A DNA stretch of 64,000 nt, taken from positions 5,528,231 through 5,592,230 of the forward strand of contig NC_072451.1 of assembly GCF_027596085.1 (NCBI RefSeq), written 5' to 3'. The stretch comes from Anoplopoma fimbria (Eukaryota; Chordata; Actinopteri; Perciformes; Anoplopomatidae). The notes beneath the pieces were generated by a model that was given only the letters and a program-made list of their open reading frames with translations, ran no database searches and was not told the origin of the DNA. A program made the translations under genes and the position numbers. Below are positions 18,015-51,908 of the stretch, piece by piece. The stretch's first letter is position 1. The number at the start of each line of letters is the position of its first letter.

Positions 18015-20510
18015 ACATTTCTCATTCTCTGAGCACAAAGAACCTCCGCTAGGAAGTGACTTTAGAGTTAACTGTAGTTCAGAGTTTGGATTATGGGTTG
18101 TTCATCCACTTTACACATTGACAGATGATTTATTAACTGTCTTTAAAAGTACTCTGTGAGTTCTCTTTGTACCCTAATTATAACAAAAGTACTATGAAGT
18201 CAAATAAAGACTCATGGATTATATTCCAAAACTATATAATTACAGTTTGAATGTCTTAAAATGATATATGTATTTTTACTTTTAGTAATAACTAAAGTAA
18301 CTAGCTGTTATTAAACACAATTTCTTAAACAATTCACTTGATTATCTGCACTTTAAACTTGAAGTTTCTACAAAAGCTCTCCTTCAACAAGGATGTGATT
18401 TTTTTTGTGATGAGTCACCGACTCACTGATAGCACATAACAATAAAAACATTAATTCGTTTACTGTAATTCAAACTGCACCGTGATGAGTCGCGACCTCA
18501 CACCTTAAAGAGAACATGTCACATGCCGGGTGTCATTATCCAAATTTATATTCTGGTGAATACCAAAGGTACACTGTGATCCAACATTCCTGTCTGATTA
18601 GTTACCTGTTTGGTGTTTCCAGTCAAAGAATTGGTTTCCTTTAGTTGTTGGATATAAACTTTACTTGATAGTTTATATCAGATTATAAAAGAGAACACCA
18701 CAAATACAACATAAACGGGGTGCATTATTACAGTATATATGCCCTTCAATGGAGGGTTCAAGGAAACTAAATTATAAGAGTGATGTTACTTTAATCAAGC
18801 CAGATGCTGAAAGTTAGACAATTCATTTTGAAGAACACTGTGCCAACATTTAATAGATCAGACTTTTAACACACCGAAACTGACAAGGATGTGGTACTTC
18901 TCTCTGTATAATACTTCTGTCAAAGTTGCCTAGCCTCTGAAACTATACTTAGCCCATTGTGGGACTCTGTCTCCTGAGACACAGGCAGATCAAATTTATT
19001 TTGTCGATACCCCTTCTTTAAGGAGTGGCGTATCCCTGCTCGACAACCGGAGGGAACTCTAGAAAATGAAGAATTTATTCCCCAGAGAGACACTGTTTTT
19101 GACGGTAAAAAAAAAAAAAAAAAAAAAGAGTGGCTGTTGTTAAAAAAGGGTAAAATTAAAAATTAAAATATATTGGTTTTTAAAATACCAAAAGCAGCTT
19201 CATTAAAACTTATTCTGAATACCCAAAAGGTGATTTTATCTAAAAACATTAAGGCTTAATTAGAGAGATATTGTTCAGACTTATGTTTGCTTGACTTATC
19301 TGTGTCTCATCATGCTTTAACTCCACCCCCCACATTCAAATTTCCTGGCTCCAATGACTGCCAATATGTCTGACGGTTAAACCAGCTGTATCGAAACCTG
19401 TCACTTTGTTTTTTCCACTTCAGCTTCAGATCTTTGAGGGTTTGAACACAGTTTCACATCAAGCTCTTTCTTAAATGAGTAAATATTAGTTTTTATTACT
19501 TTGATGATTACACATTTTTAAATGTAGCCTTCTTCTATAAAATGATTTTTCTTTCATCAATTTTAGGTTATAAGAAAACTTCACGATAGGTTGTCCCTTA
19601 GGAAGAATAATAAATGTGTAAAGGACATTTGGTTTATAACATGTTAAGCACTCCCTCAGCAAAGGTTTGATATCTCCACACCAATCAGCTCTTTGAGTAT
19701 TTCTGTTTGTTCAGTAAGTGTGGACTGTTTGGCCAAAATACACACCTTAAGTGAGCCCTGCCTGTTTGAGCAAAGAGAAGAGAGGCAGATTCATTAATCA
19801 TTAGCATTCAATAATTCAATCATTAGCAAATGTTGGCATGCTAACATACTCAACTAATATGGTGATAATCAGTGGTGGAAGAAGTACTCAGATCTTTTAC
19901 TTGCATTTACAATTTACATTTAAGTGTTAGCGTAAAATAGACTAAAAGTACCAAAAGTACTATTACAGAATAATATTATTGGATTATAATATTTGATAAA
20001 TACATCATTATTTATTAGTTGATTCATATTTTGTGAAAGCAATCTGAATCTGCAAAGAACTAATGTTGTCTAATAAATGTAATGCAGTAAAAAGTAGAAT
20101 AGTGGATCCCAAAAGGCAGTAGATAAAGCAGTATGAAATGGAAATACTCAAGTAAAGTGCAAGAACTCATAATTAAGATGTCAGAACTAATTAACAATAC
20201 TGTTGAGTCATTAAAATTGACACAAAAAGGACTGTTTTGAAACATGAATGACAAGGATGACATTCAAAACAAAACATGTCTAAAATCGATTTTCATGAGC
20301 TGCTTCACAGTGATCACATGGACAACACGCACACACAGACAAACAATAGAGACTCTGTTCTACATTGTTGGACAAACGGTTCCTCCCACTTGTGTCACAA
20401 TTGTGTGAAAACATCTTCCTCATTCTCTGTGGTGACAACTATTGTCATCGCAGACTTGTGAACATGTGAGCTATGAATTTGCAGAAGAACACGATGAACA
20501 GGTGGAAGAT
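18015..20510. other. Non-coding upstream region of the DOMON gene
   Basis: No gene is supported. Positions 19,171-19,275 and 19,800-19,863 match 2,441-2,540 and 2,988-3,155. A poly-A run is at 19,106-19,127. From 19,870 to about 20,170 lies a copy of the TACTCAAGTA-type dispersed repeat. Confidence 0.6.
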
Positions 20511-20515
20511 GTTTC

Positions 20516-20782
20516 AGGCTGTGGCGTAGTGGAGAGCAAGGTAGTTCTCCAATCAGAGGGTCGGTGGTTCGATACCCGGCTTCGGCAGTCGACACTTAAC
20601 CCCAAGTTGCTCCCGAAGGCCTGCCATCGGTGTGGTCTGGATGTTGCATGAATGTTAGTTAGAGTCTGATGGTGGCACCTTGCATGGTAGCCTGTCATCA
20701 GTGTGTGAATGGGTGAATGATATGTAATATACTACTGATTGTAAGTCGCTTTGGATAAAAGCGTCTGTAATGTAATGTAATG
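20516..20782 (+). mobile_element. tRNA-derived SINE
   Basis: The head has a pol III A box (GTGGCGTAGTGG, 20,521) and B box (GGTTCGATACC, 20,566). The body ends in AAGTCGCTTTGGATAAAAGCG and a TGTAATG tail, as in fish SINEs mobilised by L2-like LINEs. Compared with the copy at 54,051-54,347, about 20-25 bases around CTTGCCCAAGGACACATCG are deleted. Confidence 0.88.
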
Positions 20783-21701
20783 AGCTGCTCATTTCCCGCT
20801 ATTCATTTCACTGAGATGTGACATAATCTGATCTACAGTGACGAATGTAAACCAAAAAAAAGAAAACGCTTAACAAAACAAAAAGAAAAGATTAAGAGAA
20901 GACTTGATCAGCACAACCTTTGTCAAATAGAACCACACAGTAAACTTTGCTCATGTTCTTTTCTAATTTTTCTGTTCAACAACATGACTTCTCTGACCTC
21001 CACGACTATTTTGGTTTTAAAAGTTTAGTTGTTTCGGAAAGATTAGTGTTCACAAATCAGAATCAGACATTTCTGGGTGAGACACATGTAACTAGATGAG
21101 AATTTCTACACACGTCTTTCAAACTGCATAACGACATGATGATTTCTGTAACTGTAAAGCTCGTACACACCCAAAGTTAATCCACAGTGAGTGAGTTGTG
21201 TTTATCAGCTCCTTTTTTTTTTGTTGACCTACTTATTATTAACTTACTAATCAAATAGTTAAAACCCCTTTAATGTTTTGGTGTATATATATTTATATGA
21301 CTATTTATTCTATGTAAATATTTAGTTTTCCTTTTTATCTTTTCCTTTGGTGCTACTTTCATGTAGTTTGTTCTATTTCATTGCCTTATTGTTGTTTATA
21401 TTCTATTCTAATAAAAGAATGCATTTAAATTGATATCAAGTTGGTATTTGTAGGTAAAATTTAAAAACATACAAAGTAACAAAAGCTGTAACTCAAAGTA
21501 TACAGTGTAAAGTATGGTAATCCTGACGTAAAGCACCTAAAATTGTACACAAGTACAGTACTTACAAATACAACTGGTAGACAATTTACTCGTTGAGTGT
21601 AGTACAACCAGTTGGAGTGGAAGAAGCTGTTTTTTTTTAACTAGTTACTTATTATTTTAAGCTAACTGTTCAGACTGCTCTGCTTTCTTGCTCACTTGTT
21701 T

Positions 21702-21729
21702 TCTCAGTACAGAACATGTAAAGGTTCAG
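21702..21729 (+). repeat. Target-site duplication, left
   Basis: TTCTCAGTACAGAACATGTA and the bases after it match 24,671-24,700 with two differences. The pair brackets the LINE between them. Confidence 0.85.
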
Positions 21730-24668
21730 GTTTATAGCCGCATGTCATCATTCCGCTGCTGGTTGTCGAGGTGGTGTCCTGCAAACAATGTGGGCTTCGT
21801 AGACAATTGGCAAACCTTCTGGGGAAAACCTGGTCTGATTAGGAGAGACGGCATTCATACCACTTTGGATGGAGCGGATCTCATATCTAGAAATCTGACC
21901 CAGTTTATTAGTGGACCTAATCCATGACCCAGAGTTCAGACCAGGAAGCAGAGTCGCAGTCTTTCGATCTTCTCTGCGATTCTATTATAGCAGTTACCCA
22001 ACCAGTTATCCACCCAAAACCCTATAGAGACTGTGTCTGCCCCACGGCCACTTCTATTATTTAAATCAAAAGTCAACAGAAGAGGAGTCATACAAAATAA
22101 CCTAATAAAAGTTAAGGCAACCAACGCAACAGTGCAACAAAACAGGACAATTAAATGTGGACTCTTACATATCAGATCTCTGTCATCTAAGGGTGTACTT
22201 ACTTAAAATGATTTAATATCAGATAATCATATTGATTTATTTTGTCTTACTGAAACCTGGCTGTGTCATGAAGAATGTTAGCCTAAATGAATCAACTCCT
22301 CCAAGTTATATTAATCTAAAATATATAAGAAGGCACTGTAGCCAGGCTGACAGAGAGTCACAGCTCTGTTGAGCCATGTAGTCCTATAAACCCCAGTAGT
22401 AGTGACTTCATGAACTTCTTTAATGATAAGATTCTAACTATTAGAGACAAAATTAATAATCTGCCCTCAACCAGTACCGATCGATCCTCAAATACAGGAA
22501 CCTTAGGAACAGCTGTAGAACCCGAAATATATTTAGATGGCTATTTCTAAGTCTAAACCTTACACCTGTCTCTTAGACCCGATTCCGACTAGGCTGCTTA
22601 AGTTTGAACTTTAATTAGCAATTCTTTATTAGAAATGATCAATCTGTCTTTACTAACGGGCCATGTACCACAGGCCTTCAAACTAGCTGTAATTAAACCT
22701 CTTCTTAAGAAACCTACTCTTGATCCAGAGGTGTTGGCTAACTATAGACCTATATCTAACCTTCCGTTCCTCTCTAAGATCCTCGAGAAAGCAGTAGCAA
22801 ATCAGCTGTGTGACTTTCTGCATAACAATAGTTTATTTGAGGATTTTCAGTCAGGATTTAGAGTGAATCATAGCACAGAGACAGCACTGGTGAAAATTAC
22901 CAATGCCCTTCTAATAGCTTCAGACAAAGGTCTTGTCTGCGTTCGATACCATTGACCATCAAATCTTATTACAGAAACTGGAGCATCTAATAGGCATTAA
23001 AGGAACCGCACTTAGCTGGTTTAAGTCGTATTTATCAGACCGATCTCAGTTTGTATATGTAAACAATGAAACCTCGATGAAAACCAAGGTCAGTCACGGA
23101 GTTCCACAAGGGTCTGTTCTTGGACCAATTTTATTCACCTTATATATGCTTCCTTTAGGGAATATTATCAGAAAACACTCAATAAACTTTCATTGTTATG
23201 CAGATGATACCCAGTTATATATATCGATTAAGCCAGACGAAACTAACCAGTTCTCTTCAAGCATGGGACATAAAACCTGGATGAGCTGCAACTTCATGAT
23301 GAAAACTGAAGTTATTCTACTAGGCCCAGATCATCTTCGAAATCAATTATCTAATGATATAGTTTCTCTAGATGGCATTGCTCTGGCATCCAGCACTACC
23401 GTTAAGAACCTCGGAGTTATCTTTGACCAGGATCTGTCTTTTAACTCTTATATAAAACAGACAGCCTTTTTTCATTGACGTAACATTTCAAAAATCAGGC
23501 AAATCCTGTCTCAAAGCGATGCAGAAAAACTAGTTCAGGCATTTGTTACCTCTAGACTAGATTACTGTAACTCCTTATCAGGCTGCTCTAATAGGTCTCT
23601 TAGATCTTTACAGTTGATCCAGAATGCTGCTGCACATGTTCTAACAAAAACTAAGAAAAGAGATCATATTACTCCAGTATTAACTTCTCTGCAAACGCTC
23701 CCTGTTAAATCAAGAATAGAATTTAAAATTCTTCTACTCACCTACAAAGCTCTAACTGGCCAGGCACCGTCTTATCTTAAGGAACTTATAGTTCCATATT
23801 ACCCAACTAGAGAGCTGCGCTCAATCAATGCAGGGTTACTTGTGCTTCCTAGAGTATATAAAATTAGGATGGGAGCCAGAGCCTTCAGTTATCAGACACC
23901 TCTTCTGTGGAACCAGGTTCCAGTTTCAGTCAGGGGGGCAGACACACTCACCACTTTTAAGAGCAGGCTTAAGACCTTCCTTTTTGATAGCGCTTATAGT
24001 TAGGGCTGGTTCAGGTTCGCTTTGGTATGCCTAGACAGCCGGGGGACTACCTAGGATACACTGAGCTCCTCTCTCCTCTTCCTCCATCTTTATGTATTAA
24101 TCTCCTATTTATGCACATTACTGATTTTGCTTCTTCCCCGGAGTCCTTGTGCTTTCTCGCCACGCAGGTTCCCAGGAATCAGTGTGATATCTGGACCGTC
24201 ATTGCGCCTTGCTGACACCCACTGCTAGTACCACTATTATTATTAGTCACATTACTATTACCTGTACCATTACACATATTAGCTTTGCTTCCACCCTGAA
24301 GCCCTTTTTGCTTTCTCGCCTTGCAGGTTTCCACGAATCGTTGTGGTCCCTGGACTGTGGTCGTGCCTCCTGCTGTGACCCAGCTGACACCCACTGCTAC
24401 TTCCATTATTATTATTAGTCACATTAATAATACTATTCCCTATATCATTATTTTAATTCCACTATAGTCATTGCTGCTCTTATAAGTAGTCGTAATATTT
24501 TCCTTCGCTACTCTGCTTACTACTGTGATTGTACGAATCATTTGAGTTTTTCCTGTGCCGATGTGAGGGTTCCGGGACAGAGGATGTCGCATGTGTACAT
24601 ATTGTAAAGCCCTCTGATGCAAATTTGTAATTTGGGCTATACAAAATAAACTGAATTGAATTGAAAAA
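21730..24668 (+). mobile_element. Degenerate CR1/L2-like LINE with internal deletion
   Basis: In order: the end of an ORF1 esterase (21,739-21,927); a leader and the first part of the endonuclease; then a deletion at 22,315 that removes most of the endonuclease. Reverse transcriptase blocks follow from 22,635, including [34 protein letters not shown] and the catalytic YADDTQLY (about 23,197). The C-terminal blocks follow (23,614-24,003). The 3' end is GGGCTATACAAAATAAACTG plus a short TGAATTGAATTGAA tail. Frameshifts at about 22,950 and 23,478 make it inactive. Target-site duplications of roughly 28 bases flank it. Confidence 0.92.
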
Positions 24669-24670
24669 GT

Positions 24671-24700
24671 GTTTTCTCAGTACACAACATGTAAAGTTCA
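24671..24700 (+). repeat. Target-site duplication, right
   Basis: TTTCTCAGTACACAACATGT and the following bases repeat the sequence at 21,702-21,729, just after the LINE tail. Confidence 0.85.
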
Positions 24701-24704
24701 GATG

Positions 24705-26570
24705 TAACAACTTTTTGTATAAATCAAATCGTAATTTCTATTTTGTCAAATTACTTGAGTTACTCAACTGTTTTTCCATGTTCCCCCTGGCAACTACAGA
24801 GGTGTTGAGAATAACCGTACTTGATGAAACTACCAGTTTTAGACCTTTAATCAACTCTCTTCTACTCCCCAGTGGTGATCACCTGTTATAACCGAAAGCC
24901 CCACAAAAATTATTTCATGCATCTCTTCTGAAAGTCTGAAAACCGGACAGTTCTTTTTTTATATTTTGCATAGATAAATAATGTTAAAATCAAGTGTTAA
25001 TATACTTTAATGTACATGTGAGTTTGTTGACTCATTTAATCAAATAGTTTAAATTGTGGTCAACTTTAGAAGCAAATAGCTTCTTTGTTCAGTTGAGTGA
25101 AGAGCAGAAGAGAGTAGAAAATAAGAAGTGTCGTTCAAAATCCAAAAAGCCAAAAAAGCATCACATTCCAGTAACTAATAATTTATTTGTTCATTAAGAA
25201 ACCAGCACCATAGGAAATAATACATTTGCCCATAAAAATAAAATACAGTGAACATATAAAATATGAGACAAAAGCAGTCACCAGTGATAAATATAAACAA
25301 AGTGGACCACTGCTCTGCAATATTCCAGAAACATAAAAAAAATGACATAAAACATTAAACTTGACACAAAAAAGGCAAGGCCTGGTTAAAGTGCACTGAC
25401 TGAACTGAATTTGTCTTTAACAGGTAATTTTAAGAAAAACAACAGGAAATGTTCCTTAGTGTTTTTGTATTACCTGAAATATAACAACCCAATGAAAAAA
25501 AATCCTGTTTTTCTCCTGTTCAGAACTCATATTGGTTCTTAAAGTGAAATAAAATTAAAAAAAAGGCACAATATGGACTTGGAAAAAAAAGTGTCTAGTT
25601 TAACCCTGAAACACCAGAACTATAGAAAGTAACAGAGACCAATATTTATATATATATTTAAATGTTTTAGGTTCATCACAACATCAAAAAGTGTCATTAA
25701 CATAATATTAGCAGCATCTGCACTGTAATTGACATCATTTGCATCCAGGTCAGATTTTGCGGGAAATCCGCTCTACAGATTAATTTACAAATGCTTTGGG
25801 AAAAAAAATAAAAACAATTAGAGTTTCAGCTTTCAGCAGCAAAAAAGACAGATTATGAAACTCCTTCTGTATGTACATGTGTAACATTTTAAAATGTCTG
25901 AGTCAGGCGAACTGTAGTGGTAGTATCCAAAAAGACACTGATGCAGAAGTCGATAAATGCAACTTATCGCCCCCTACAAATTTTGGACGCGTTTTAAACA
26001 AAACAAAAAACTCCAGTTAAAAAGAGATCATCATCACATTACCTCATTTATTCTCTTCAGTAAACCGAAAACTTTTGAAACGGAAACCGTTTTCACTCAC
26101 GATTAAAATAATCGGTTTGGACATTTGTGTATATTATAATTAACATGCCAAAATGTAAAATGAGAGTATTACAGTTAAGCTAAATTCTTCTTCAGGATGA
26201 ATTAACCGAGCAGTCCACTACCTTTTTCTTTCATAATCCCCTGAAGAAGTTGAAAGCAATTCAATGATTTCAATTTAATGTAATCATCCAAGTTTCTCAT
26301 TAGACTACGGTCTAAACGTTGCTAAAAACTGGCCAGGTTTTTGATACAAAGTTCTCCTGCTATTCACAGTTAAACGAGAGATGGAGATCTAAAAACTCAT
26401 CTTCTACTTTAGTTTACATTTAGTTCTGAGGAAATCTGAAAAACATTATTCTTGATAGCCGAGCCAGCAAAAAATCCTTGTCAGTTTCTGTTGGACTTTA
26501 AACAATCCAAACCTAACCTTTAATGTGATGATGTGAATTCATATAAAAAAAATGCCACAAATAACTTCTA
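24705..26570. other. 3' flank and untranslated region of APOL-like gene 1
   Basis: No reading frame is supported. AATAAA on the minus strand at 25,187-25,182 would give APOL-like gene 1 a 3' untranslated region of about 1.4 kb. The left part (24,705-25,150) is intergenic. Confidence 0.5.
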
Positions 26571-26575
26571 TCAAA

Positions 26576-46371
<19,796 letters not shown>

Positions 46372-47552
46372 CTGCCTGTTAGGAGTGACACAGACAGATA
46401 AAGTGTAAACAGGAATAATAACAGGTTTGTGTTTCCTACTTTAAATGCCTCTTTGAAATGCCAAGATGGAAGTAAGAGACAATCACTGTCACCAACTTCC
46501 ACTGTTCTTCACAACATGCCTTGTGGCATGCGGCAACAGGAAAAGCACATGTGAATTTAAAAACATTGATAGCTACCAGATGCTGTGTTTTTTGTCAGTA
46601 TTATTTGAGTTTCACATCAACGTCTGACTTTTATGAAGGCTCTGATATATTAGACTTGGCTCCAGCGATTGGAAAAAGAAGCTTGTTTTACTTTTTCCAA
46701 GATCTTGCTTGAGCTCTCTCATCATCATCCACAGTTCCTTGTAATGTTTTGCAGCTGTGAGTGGCTCAGCTCCTCCATTTTCTTTGTGCATTGCATATTG
46801 GGACATTGCCGTGCATCAACAAAATAAAGCATCTTTTAGTTTGCATTTGGGTTTTTTAGTATACACTGCTTTTTGTCACCCATTTAGTGTGAGGGAACTT
46901 CAGACTTAAAGCTTGTTTAGAATGAGTATGCACAATAAAACTGGTTCACCTAAATGAAACAGGGCCATCATTAGTGTAATTAGCAACACCTGTGATTTCT
47001 CTACCGTCAAAAGTCTGCTGTTTTTTACTGAGAAGCTTTAGTGGTTAAATGCATAGAAATGTAGGTCAGTTGCTGTATTAAATATGAGGTATAATTTGGG
47101 ATTTTATTATCAAATAAATATCCTGATTAAGCAAAACTAACAAGTATTGTCTCACAAAACTCCACTGTCAGGCAAACCCCATTAAAACACACACAAGTTG
47201 CCAACTGTTCTTGAATAATATATTTGACTTTCTGGTTAGACGACACTAGACATTTAAATATGTCATTTTGGGAAGTTTTAGTTTTATTGTAAGACATTTT
47301 TTAAATAAATAATTTATCATTCAAGCGAGAACACAATCATTAATTCGCAGCCCTACAAAAAAAGCTGTAGTAATATGAATACATTTAAGTGAACAGGAGG
47401 AAATACAGTGGTGCAGTGGTCACTTACTGCATGATTCATTTGGAGAAGTACTAATGTTTCTATAATCACATTTCCTAAAACAGGGAATTACACATCTCGT
47501 CACATAAACGGACCAAACTATTAAACTATTAAAAACTAAATCAGGTTTTCAC

Positions 47553-47640
47553 CTACCGAGTATTTGAAGACAGTTCAGAGAAACTTCGCATTGAGTTTTT
47601 TAACAGATATGATCAAAGCAGTGAGCTTTAACTGCGCCTT
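47553..47640 (-). other. Possible 5' untranslated exon of APOL-like gene 1
   Basis: On the minus strand a GC-richer stretch ends at a donor, either CTCG|GTAGGT or GGTAG|GTGAAA (47,557 or 47,553). The next acceptor is CTAACAGGCAG just before the ATG at 46,370. The start is not defined. No TATA box is convincing. Confidence 0.4.
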
Positions 47641-48169
47641 CACTGTCGCGACATTCCAGGAGTTTTGAAGACTTCACCACACCCGCACAACAACATCTGC
47701 ACGCATGAGGCGTTCAAGAGCTCCTCTAAAAAAACTCCGAAATGACAGTATTCATGTAATACATTCTCCTACATGTTAGGTCCTCATTGGTATTGCTCGA
47801 GCATTTACCACTTTTATCACGTATTTCTAGAAAAAAATATTACTTTGAGACACTGGAGAATAAGAAAAAGTGCTTTTTACTGGAGTATGGAAACCTATTA
47901 TTCAAAATTGGCAAAGGCCAGGTAGGTGTTGTGTAAGAAAAAAATATTCTGTCATGATACATATCATTATACTTTAATTTGTTGTAATTTATTCCAATAA
48001 TTTGTCATTTGTTAAAGGTACAAATTTGTTCATTTATTTATTTAATATTTATTATTTATGCACATTTATTCATGTAGCATTTTTTGTTATATATATTTAA
48101 TATGTACATTCCTTTTTATTATACAATATACAATCAACATTGAGCATACACATTATTTATGCACATTTA

Positions 48170-48243
48170 TTCATGTACACATATTATATATATAATTTTA
48201 TGTATTTAATGCACACATTCATTATACACACATTGAGCACATA

Positions 48244-48279
<36 letters not shown>

Positions 48280-48293
48280 CACATATATACACA

Positions 48294-48345
<52 letters not shown>

Positions 48346-48458
48346 CATACATACATACATACATATATATATATATACATACATACATATATATATACAC
48401 CTATATATATACATATATATATACATAATACATAAAATACATAAATTTTAATAATATC

Positions 48459-48505
<47 letters not shown>
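48170..48505. repeat. Compound (TA)n / (TACA)n microsatellite
   Basis: About 330 bases of TATATA, ACATAT and TACATACA runs. The Tyr/Ile/Met reading frames on both strands are artefacts. Confidence 0.95.
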
Positions 48506-49699
48506 ATTTGAGATTATTAAAATCCTATCCTATTTTATGCCATTTTATTATTTGTTCAAATTTTAGATAACAGTTCTGCTTAAATAGATTTCTTACATGC
48601 ATCTTTGGTTAAAATAACATAAAAGGTGGTTTGCAGTTTTATTTAAACAGTGATATTTGAGAAATGGGCCTATTTTATTAAATTAAACCAGCCTGTTTGA
48701 AGATGTGATTAATACTAGATAGAAGTAAATAGCAAAAAGAAAGACCTCATTCTAGTTTCAGTAACAAAAAAACATGTGTATGGTATCGATACAATTTGAA
48801 TAACCAGCTCTGGTGTCTACATTCTGTTTCATACGGAAATATTTCAAACCATTTGCAATGCAAATGTGAAGACAAGATATGCAATAATACACACAAAATG
48901 CATTTTTTTTTATTTTTTTAAAAGCATGTAATAGTGTGTATTTTGCCTACATAAAATGCAAAACAATAATATCAACATCCCTAGTAGTTGCAGCTTTCAT
49001 CCTCCCCACCTTTACATTACAACTATTCATGAACGCTCCACCTGTACATCTCATGTTCCCATGTTTCTCAAGAGTATTTACCGGTGCATGTAGTAATCCA
49101 AATGTTTCCGACAACACCCAAAGGCAACATCAGTTACAGGTCGAACAAAGCATCTTAAACAAACTGGAAAACGCCCAGAGAGCTTCTGTGCCTCAAAACC
49201 ACACAATGAACTCACCTGTTGCATAATTAAGCAGTTACCAGCCAAACATAAGGAGCTCAGTCACACAATCTCCTTCTGAAAGCTGTTCCAAAGATGGAAG
49301 ATAAAAGTCTCACCTGTTGTTTGCAGTCAGAGAAGATGCAAGATGTGAAACCTTTTTCTCCCTTCTGGCTTTGTGATGGCTGCCGACTCACCTGGGAGTG
49401 GGGCGTGGCCTGTTTGAGGTCTACCTGTGTCTGTGGGAGTGAATGAAATGCTTTTTTCCCAAAGCCGGCGTGACTCTGACTCATTAGTTTCACAGGTGTC
49501 AACAACTTAAAAGGAAAACCCCTAAACTTGACAGTACCTGAGGTCTAAAAATAGTCCAAACACAGACACATTGTGAAATAATAACCATATTTTATTATAA
49601 GTCATCATTTTTTGTTAATTTACCTGTTCTGAAAATATTATACCTCCACATATATGAACTGTTTAGTGCATTTAGAAATTATTCAGACATCTTGGCTTG

Positions 49700-49870
49700 G
49701 GTTTTGCTCTCATATGCATTGGTAGCCATGAGTCATATAAACAGGTGTGCTCCTTACCAAATCCAGTCCATTCATTTAAATGTACCACAGGTGGACTCCA
49801 ATTAAGGAGCAGAAATATCTCAAAGATAATCAGGAGAAATAGTAAAGCGGCACCTGAGTTTGAGGTTTTG
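49700..49870 (+). mobile_element. Tc1-like element scrap
   Basis: The run ATAAACAGGTGTGCTCCTTA, then CCACAGGTGGACTCCAATTA and ATCTCAAAGATAATCAG resembles the non-coding arm of common fish Tc1-like transposons. No transposase and no paired end are visible. Confidence 0.55.
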
Positions 49871-50430
49871 ATTTTATAGTATTTGTTAACTTAAAACAGT
49901 TTAATTTCATCTTCTGCTTTTGCCCATCTGTAGTGATGCAGAAGCATACACCAGGGTGTGGTCAGTACACTGTGATGTCACTGTTCAGGTGTGCTCCAAA
50001 GCCCACCCAGCACAGTGTAGCTATGTACTGGTTGGGTGTGGTTTCCACTACATTTCTATTTGGAGAAAACGCCAAATGGTACTTATGCTGACTTGAATCT
50101 ACCCGTCTGTGTGGCAGCATGAATCTAACCCAATCTCATATATAAACTATGATTCCACAAGATTAAAGTATATACATTCCTTATAATGCCAAAATATAAA
50201 GGGTGACAGAAATGCTGGGAGATTTGCAGCTATCAGACATCCATTTCCATTCGTAATGGAAATTACAAAAAGTAAACAGTGTTGAAGGTGACTTTGACAA
50301 GCAAGTTTAACTGGGTTATTAAATGAGCAAATTCCAACTCAAACAACAGTCAGAAAAATGAATTTAGACTTCACAAAGCAACAGATGGACAGAAAAATGT
50401 TTCTTTGACCTTTTAATTTACAATTCTACA

Positions 50431-50436
50431 TTTATT
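50431..50436 (-). terminator. Likely polyadenylation signal of APOL-like gene 2
   Basis: AATAAA on the minus strand, about 1.47 kb downstream of the stop codon. It is the most distal good candidate. Gene 1 has one at a similar distance. Confidence 0.4.
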
Positions 50437-51908
50437 AAAGTTTTACAATATATTGCACATAAGTAGGTAGTTTCGAATGAACAACTCCACCCAGAAAAAT
50501 AAATATGAGGTTAATCTAACAGACCACAGAACTGACATCATCAGTGCTTACAGACCAGCCTGCATATCAAACCCTGATTTTGAAATCATTCTGTAAAATA
50601 GCAATGCAATAATAAAAGGAGATGGCAAACCGGAGAGGTTGACACAATCCTTGCTGTTTTTTTCTTGTTGTCTTGTGTCATTCCAGTTATCAATGGAGAG
50701 ACTTTTGCACTTCAAAACCATTAAAACTTCTAATATGACAGAAGACATGGTAGAAAACTTTAGACTTAACTAGTGGAAGTATTGAAAGAAAAAAATGACC
50801 ATCATATCTTCCCACCAGGTCTCCCATTAGGTTTTTATGTTTGTGTATGTTTGTGTTTGTTATGTTGCACCAGCTGTTCCAAGTGTTTACAAAGTATAGA
50901 TTACACATCATTAAATCAAAACAGGTGGGTCCACAACAACTGATTCTCATGTAAAGATTAGTCGCTAGTAAATATTTACACCCAGTAACTGACCGGTGTA
51001 ACAGCAGCTTAGCTAATGTTAGCTTGCTAACATATGACCAGTTTACAGGAGGGGATTTAGAGATAATATGACATTTGGTTAACACACCTGGCACTAGATC
51101 AAAATCATATTTAAAAATGTTAAGTGGGAGGAAACACAGTATACCATGAATTACAAAAAAATTGGCAAAAGCTTATGCTAAATGACCAAATAACGTTGGC
51201 TAGGTTAGCATGATCAGATATTTCCCATTCGTCCTAAACTGGAAGATAGACATCTCTAAAACACACATATTTCTCAATGAATGCACATATATATTATATA
51301 TATTAAAATGTCAAACAAAAAATATATAGACTAATGCCACATTAAATCAGTGTATTTCTAAGGTAGTGTAAATAATAAAGGCACTCTTCGCTAAGCGTAT
51401 ACACAATCTCTACACCTGATAAGTAAGTGTTTCAATATGAACCAACACACTGATGAAACTCTAGGTAACGCTTTAAAGTCTAAATGATAAAATCTAGAAA
51501 ATGCTCTGTACCTATTTATTTAGCTCATCTAAAACTGTACTATCCAAACACATGATGCAGTTAAATCGTTTTCTTAAAGACAACATGGCAGTTTCTCACT
51601 TGGCACAGCAGCCAGAGAAGCAGATATGATACTTTATCTACAGCAAAGCCTCAGTTCCTCTCAGTAGTGGATATGCTGTTAAGATTCAAGTTCAGAAATT
51701 TAAGAAACTACTGTATTTCATCAAGAGTGAAGTTCCCTCATACAAAACAGGCCTGATTGTAGTTTTCTTTTTCTAAAACGTTGGCACCGACCACCTCATA
51801 GATGCCAACAATGCAGCAGTATGCTAGAGTTTGAGCTGATACTTTCAAAAACACTTAACATTTTTCACTAGAACACAATTTAAGGCCTCTTCCATTTTTT
51901 AAGTTTCT

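Larger units (their letters stand above)
46372..51908. other. Region between the two APOL-like genes
   Basis: It holds the likely first intron and leader exon of gene 1, a compound TA/TACA microsatellite, a Tc1-like scrap at 49,700-49,870 and the 3' untranslated region of gene 2. No other gene is supported. Near 49,315-49,395 a minus-strand stretch with plausible splice sites encodes GEKGFTSCIFSDCKQQ, which faintly recalls a type A module; see findings. Confidence 0.55.

Noticed and set aside
20516..20600. Possible tRNA gene (A and B boxes).
   Set aside because: The boxes are followed by a SINE body and TGTAATG tail, and a second copy exists at 54 kb, so it is a SINE head and not a tRNA.
47560..47760. 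Interferon-response element in the gene 1 leader region.
   Set aside because: Only half of the consensus is present (AGTTTC on the minus strand), which is not enough to call.
48140..48464. Tyr/Ile-rich frames on both strands.
   Set aside because: They fall entirely within TA/TACA microsatellite.
49257..49505. Minus-strand 82-codon open frame.
   Set aside because: As an independent gene it has no support. Only its middle part is kept as a weak exon candidate in the findings.
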